Shown here: one piece after another, positions 61,494-64,000 of the stretch
How the letters are laid out: every line of letters begins with the position of its first letter
How positions within the stretch are numbered: the first letter of the stretch is position 1
DNA from: an uncultured Bacteroidales bacterium
Lineage (GTDB): Bacteria; Bacteroidota; Bacteroidia; Bacteroidales; Paludibacteraceae
Direction of reading: 5' to 3'
NCBI GenBank assembly: GCA_946626605.1
Contig: CAMOUL010000006.1
Coordinates: 1-64,000 of the forward strand
Length of the DNA: 64,000 nt
Position numbers and translations under genes: made by a program
Notes under the pieces: generated by a model
Told to the model about the DNA's origin: nothing
The model's database searches: none
Seen by the model: only the letters and a program-made list of their open reading frames with translations

Positions 61494-62636
61494 TTATTTA
61501 CCATCAAACGCGTTTACGCATTCGACTACGTATGCTACCTGCTCCTTCGTCATACACGGACTAATCGGCAGACTCAACTCGCAATCCGCAATCATCTCCG
61601 TAATCGGCAGCCTCAACTGCGGTACGTTCCATGCCTCTTTCGCATAGCACTCCTGCTTATGTGGCGCAATCGGATAATGTATCACCGTCCCGATCCCCTT
61701 CTCCGCCAAATAATCATGCAACCGATCCCGTACACCGTACACCTTACACTGTACACCAACTAAAATTGGAAACAAATGATACACGTTCTGTGCATCCGGC
61801 AGCCGTTCCGGCAACTCTACCAAAGGATTATTGATGTGGTCATAGTAATACGCCGCCACCTCCTGCCGTTTCGCCACATCCTCGTCTAAATACTTGAGTT
61901 TCACATCCAGTATCGCTGCCTGAATCTCATCCAAACGGCTGTTCCGCCCTGTGTATTGGAATACATATTTCCGCTGACTTCCGTAGTTCGCCAGTGCCCG
62001 AATAGCCTTCGCCAGCGCCTCATCATTCGTCGTCACAGCTCCTGCATCACCCAGCGCACCTAAGTTCTTTCCCGGATAAAAACTATGTCCCGCCGCATCA
62101 CCCAGCGAACCCGTACGCTTGCCGTTAAACCGACAAGCATGCGCCTGGGCATTATCCTCCACGAGTTTCAACCCATGGCGACGACAAATCTCCGCAATCC
62201 GTTCCGTCATCGCGCACCGCCCATATAGATGCACGATGCATATTGCCTTCGTCCGCTCCGTGATAGCTGCCTCGATGAGCGTATCATCTATCTCCAGCGT
62301 CCGCGGATTCGGCTCCACGCACACCGGCACCAACCCGTTCTCCGTGATACCCAGATGGGTCGCGATATACGTGTTGGCCGGCAATATCACCTCATCGCCC
62401 GGCTGCATCACGCCCAACTCGATGTACGCACGCCATATCCATATCAGCGCATCCAATCCGTTGGCGCACCCGATGCAGTATTTGGTACCTATATACTCGG
62501 CATAATGCTGCTCAAACGCCTCATTCTCCTTGCCTTGCAGATACCATCCGCTGTCAATCACTCTTCTCGCCGCCTCTTTTATTTCATCGGCATGTAATCC
62601 AGTTACGTCTTTTAGAGATAAAAATGGAACTATCAT
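61494..62636 (-). CDS. DegT/DnrJ/EryC1/StrS-type sugar aminotransferase
   Basis: 380 residues, PLP-dependent, probably aminates a dTDP- or UDP-ketosugar for surface polysaccharide. Motifs: [38 protein letters not shown], and the PLP lysine in [17 protein letters not shown] start at 62636 ([11 protein letters not shown]); an ATG upstream lies in array DNA. A short insertion VQCKVYGVR near residue 330 comes from a GTACACC array. A 22-codon duplicate of its N-terminus lies at 63151-63219. Confidence 0.93.
   Translation of the reverse strand: MIVPFLSLKDVTGLHADEIKEAARRVIDSGWYLQGKENEAFEQHYAEYIGTKYCIGCANGLDALIWIWRAYIELGVMQPGDEVILPANTYIATHLGITENGLVPVCVEPNPRTLEIDDTLIEAAITERTKAICIVHLYGRCAMTERIAEICRRHGLKLVEDNAQAHACRFNGKRTGSLGDAAGHSFYPGKNLGALGDAGAVTTNDEALAKAIRALANYGSQRKYVFQYTGRNSRLDEIQAAILDVKLKYLDEDVAKRQEVAAYYYDHINNPLVELPERLPDAQNVYHLFPILVGVQCKVYGVRDRLHDYLAEKGIGTVIHYPIAPHKQECYAKEAWNVPQLRLPITEMIADCELSLPISPCMTKEQVAYVVECVNAFDGK
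61729..61757. repeat. Heptanucleotide array, unit GTACACC, inside the DegT gene
   Basis: Four copies of GTACACC or close variants, in frame, encoding VQCKVYGVR. Confidence 0.82.
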
Positions 62637-62639
62637 ACT

Positions 62640-62733
62640 TTTCAAATCAAAAATCAAAATTCAAAAATCAAAATTCAAAAATCAAATAGCTTTTTGCTTT
62701 GAATCAAAAATCAAGAATCAAAAATCAAAAATT
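62640..62733. repeat. Heptamer array, unit AAAAATC, left of the S23 gene
   Basis: Ten to twelve units of AAAAATC / AAAATTC interrupted by a short TAGCTTTTTGCTTTG spacer, running from the DegT start codon to the S23 stop codon. Confidence 0.92.
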
Positions 62734-63085
62734 ACTTCTGCTCCTTCAAAGTCTTAACACTAGACGTGAGAACCCTATGTATTTCCTCCGCGTCTTTCAT
62801 TAGTTCCTCGTACTGCTCTTTTTTAATCAACTCCGATCCGTACAGCACTTTCAGCCAGTACATAGTCTCGTGAGCCTCTTTCTGTGCAATAGCGAGTTTG
62901 TTGATGAAGTCTGCCTTGCTTATTGCGTCACATGCTTCGCTATAGTTCGCACCTATACTCGTACCTGCTCTCTGTATTTGGTCGGAGTTATTGTACTCAT
63001 GCTGCTTTTCCCGCAAGTACTTGCGTAGTTTATTGATCTTTATCGAAAATGCTATGCACTTATCCAAAAATTCTTGCCGTGTCAT
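62732..63085 (-). CDS. S23-type four-helix-bundle protein
   Basis: 117 residues of the 23S rRNA intervening-sequence/four-helix-bundle family. Visible features are RKYLREKQHEY, QIQRAGTSIGANYSEA (highly conserved), ISKADFINKLAIAQKEAHETMYWL, and the C-terminal helix TSSVKTLKEQK. The fold is shared with the Avd accessory protein of diversity-generating retroelements, but no reverse transcriptase is here. Role unknown. It is bracketed by AAAAATC arrays on both sides, and a remnant of a related gene lies at 53120-53200. Confidence 0.9.
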   Translation of the reverse strand: MTRQEFLDKCIAFSIKINKLRKYLREKQHEYNNSDQIQRAGTSIGANYSEACDAISKADFINKLAIAQKEAHETMYWLKVLYGSELIKKEQYEELMKDAEEIHRVLTSSVKTLKEQK

Positions 63086-63088
63086 ATT

Positions 63089-63157
63089 AAATCAAAAATC
63101 AAAATTCAAAAATCATTATTACCTCCAAATCAAAAATCAAATATCAAAAATCAAAAG
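63089..63157. repeat. Heptamer array, unit AAAAATC, right of the S23 gene
   Basis: Eight to nine units of AAAAATC or variants in two blocks (63089-63115 and 63126-63157). Confidence 0.9.
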
Positions 63158-63219
63158 TCATATAACTCTTCTCCGTGCATATTGGTTACATCCTTCAAAC
63201 TCAAAAACGGTACATTCAT
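63151..63219 (-). pseudogene. Duplicate of the DegT gene's first 22 codons
   Basis: From ATG at 63219 the minus strand encodes [19 protein letters not shown] then reaches TGA in array sequence. It aligns with [19 protein letters not shown] at the start of the DegT gene 580 bases away. No remaining enzyme sequence follows. It is a truncated second copy. Confidence 0.82.
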
Positions 63220-63271
63220 ATCTTTTGCAATTTTTCTGTATTTTTCTTCTTTTAGTCTACTACCTGCGGTG

Positions 63272-64000
63272 CTATTTAAATCTCTTCCAAAATGTAGCAT
63301 CGGCTTTGCGCGCTTCAGCGACGGAGGAAGGGTAATGTTCTATGAAATAGGTCAAAAACCCGGTACAATCGATTTTCGAAGCCAACCATTCCTTATGCCG
63401 TTGAGCATAGGCAGCCGAATCAAACTTTGCATCGGCTATTTCTTCGGCTTTTTCAATACACTCCTCCACTCCTCCGCTTATCCATGACGGCTCATCGGAT
63501 TTCATTGCGCTTCTATTAGGAACAGGTCGATACATCCAAAGCAACCCCTCACGCGCTTCTTCATCCGTATAACCTCGTCCTACTTCATCTATATATATTG
63601 CCGGAGTCCCCAGCACCACCGATTCGGATGCCATGGTCGCCGACTCTCCCACGAATAGCGCCGCAGCCGCCTGCACGTCATGCATTCGCTCTATCGGAAT
63701 ATGTATTCGATACGGTTCGAGATCAGCCGGCAGTTCCGATTCAGAGGAGATAAACACCCGCAGATGCTTGCTCAGCCGTTTAATCAGTTCCCGCTTCTGA
63801 TCTAACGTAAATCCCCCGACAAGCTGCGTATCATGCCATGCATCCCATTTCACAAATCGCACGATAGCAAACCGTGTCCCTTCCTCTATGCCCAACAAGT
63901 CCCACACCGAAGTCGGACAAAACCTCTTCGGATGCAGATAATGCAGTTCGATATTCCCTGGAAAACGAATCTCATCTTTTCGCAACTGAAACCAGAAGCA
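63272..64000 (-). CDS. DUF354-like glycosyltransferase-fold protein, 5' end outside the window
   Basis: At least 242 codons, open to the right edge (no start within the window; the first candidate TTG at 63985 is inside the frame). FVGESATMASESVVLGTPAIYI is typical of DUF354 and related GT-B fold proteins (UDP-GlcNAc 2-epimerase-like) of polysaccharide clusters. EIRFPGNIELHYLHPKRFCP and TRFAIVRFVKWDAWHD agree with DUF354. With the DegT aminotransferase it may belong to a surface polysaccharide locus continuing past the edge. Confidence 0.8.
   Translation of the reverse strand, partial: CFWFQLRKDEIRFPGNIELHYLHPKRFCPTSVWDLLGIEEGTRFAIVRFVKWDAWHDTQLVGGFTLDQKRELIKRLSKHLRVFISSESELPADLEPYRIHIPIERMHDVQAAAALFVGESATMASESVVLGTPAIYIDEVGRGYTDEEAREGLLWMYRPVPNRSAMKSDEPSWISGGVEECIEKAEEIADAKFDSAAYAQRHKEWLASKIDCTGFLTYFIEHYPSSVAEARKADATFWKRFK

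Overview
The window looks like a chromosomal segment of an uncultured Bacteroidales bacterium, probably from a gut or rumen-type habitat. Support comes from TonB-dependent receptors, a PorT-like type IX secretion protein, a Bacteroides-type EF-G2 paralogue, DUF3109, DUF4160/DUF2442 and DUF4956/VTC families. Nine intergenic promoters also fit the Bacteroidetes consensus (TTG or TTTG at -33, about 20 bases, then TAnnTTTG at -7), and Shine-Dalgarno sites are almost absent. No tRNA, rRNA, transposase, phage gene or CRISPR array was seen.

Layout. 1-3.3 kb (+): glycosyltransferase (cut by the window edge), ftsY, aspA. 3.3-15.1 kb (-): a Ser/Gly-rich secreted protein, ribBA with an LptF/G permease, cdd, two ABC-2 permeases, an MMPL/RND exporter, an RluB-type pseudouridine synthase, rpmF and yceD. 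15.2-18.6 kb: a von Willebrand lipoprotein facing a secreted phosphoesterase. 18.6-28.8 kb (-): an unusual AspT/YidE transporter fused to a PD40-OmpA region, then cinA, DUF3109, mntP, def, ruvX, a TPR protein and gyrA. 29.3-36.1 kb (+): an AT-richer block with a DUF4160/DUF2442 pair and a double-TonB-domain protein, then queH, a 50-residue lipoprotein overlapping it, and a VTC/DUF4956/barrel module. 36.1-42.9 kb (-): two coupled TonB-dependent receptors and an EF-G2-like factor. 43-51 kb: mtaB (+), an HprK-like kinase and addB/addA (-). 51.4-58.5 kb (+): rho, aroQ, a TonB-type receptor, porT and a beta-helix lipoprotein. 58.4-64 kb (-): ribF, a small acidic protein, a cytidylate-kinase-like protein, a DegT aminotransferase, an S23 four-helix-bundle gene and a DUF354-like protein.

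Two features stand out. First, three copies of a roughly 280-300 base element (59.36-61.35 kb) keep the same arrangement of helices while the helix sequences change in the third copy. This is the signature of a structured RNA and I do not recognise the class. Second, about twenty short tandem arrays, mostly with 7-base units that differ from locus to locus, are scattered between genes and also sit in frame inside conserved enzymes (cinA, mtaB, ribF, addB, aroQ, the DegT enzyme, yceD, a receptor). A 9-base version encodes Gly-Asn-Asp runs in QueH (twice) and GyrA. Some arrays supply start or stop codons. One pair of arrays brackets an S23 gene next to a 22-codon duplicate of the DegT N-terminus, suggesting that the arrays act as recombination points.

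All calls are from reading the sequence. No database search was run, so family names rest on recognised motifs.
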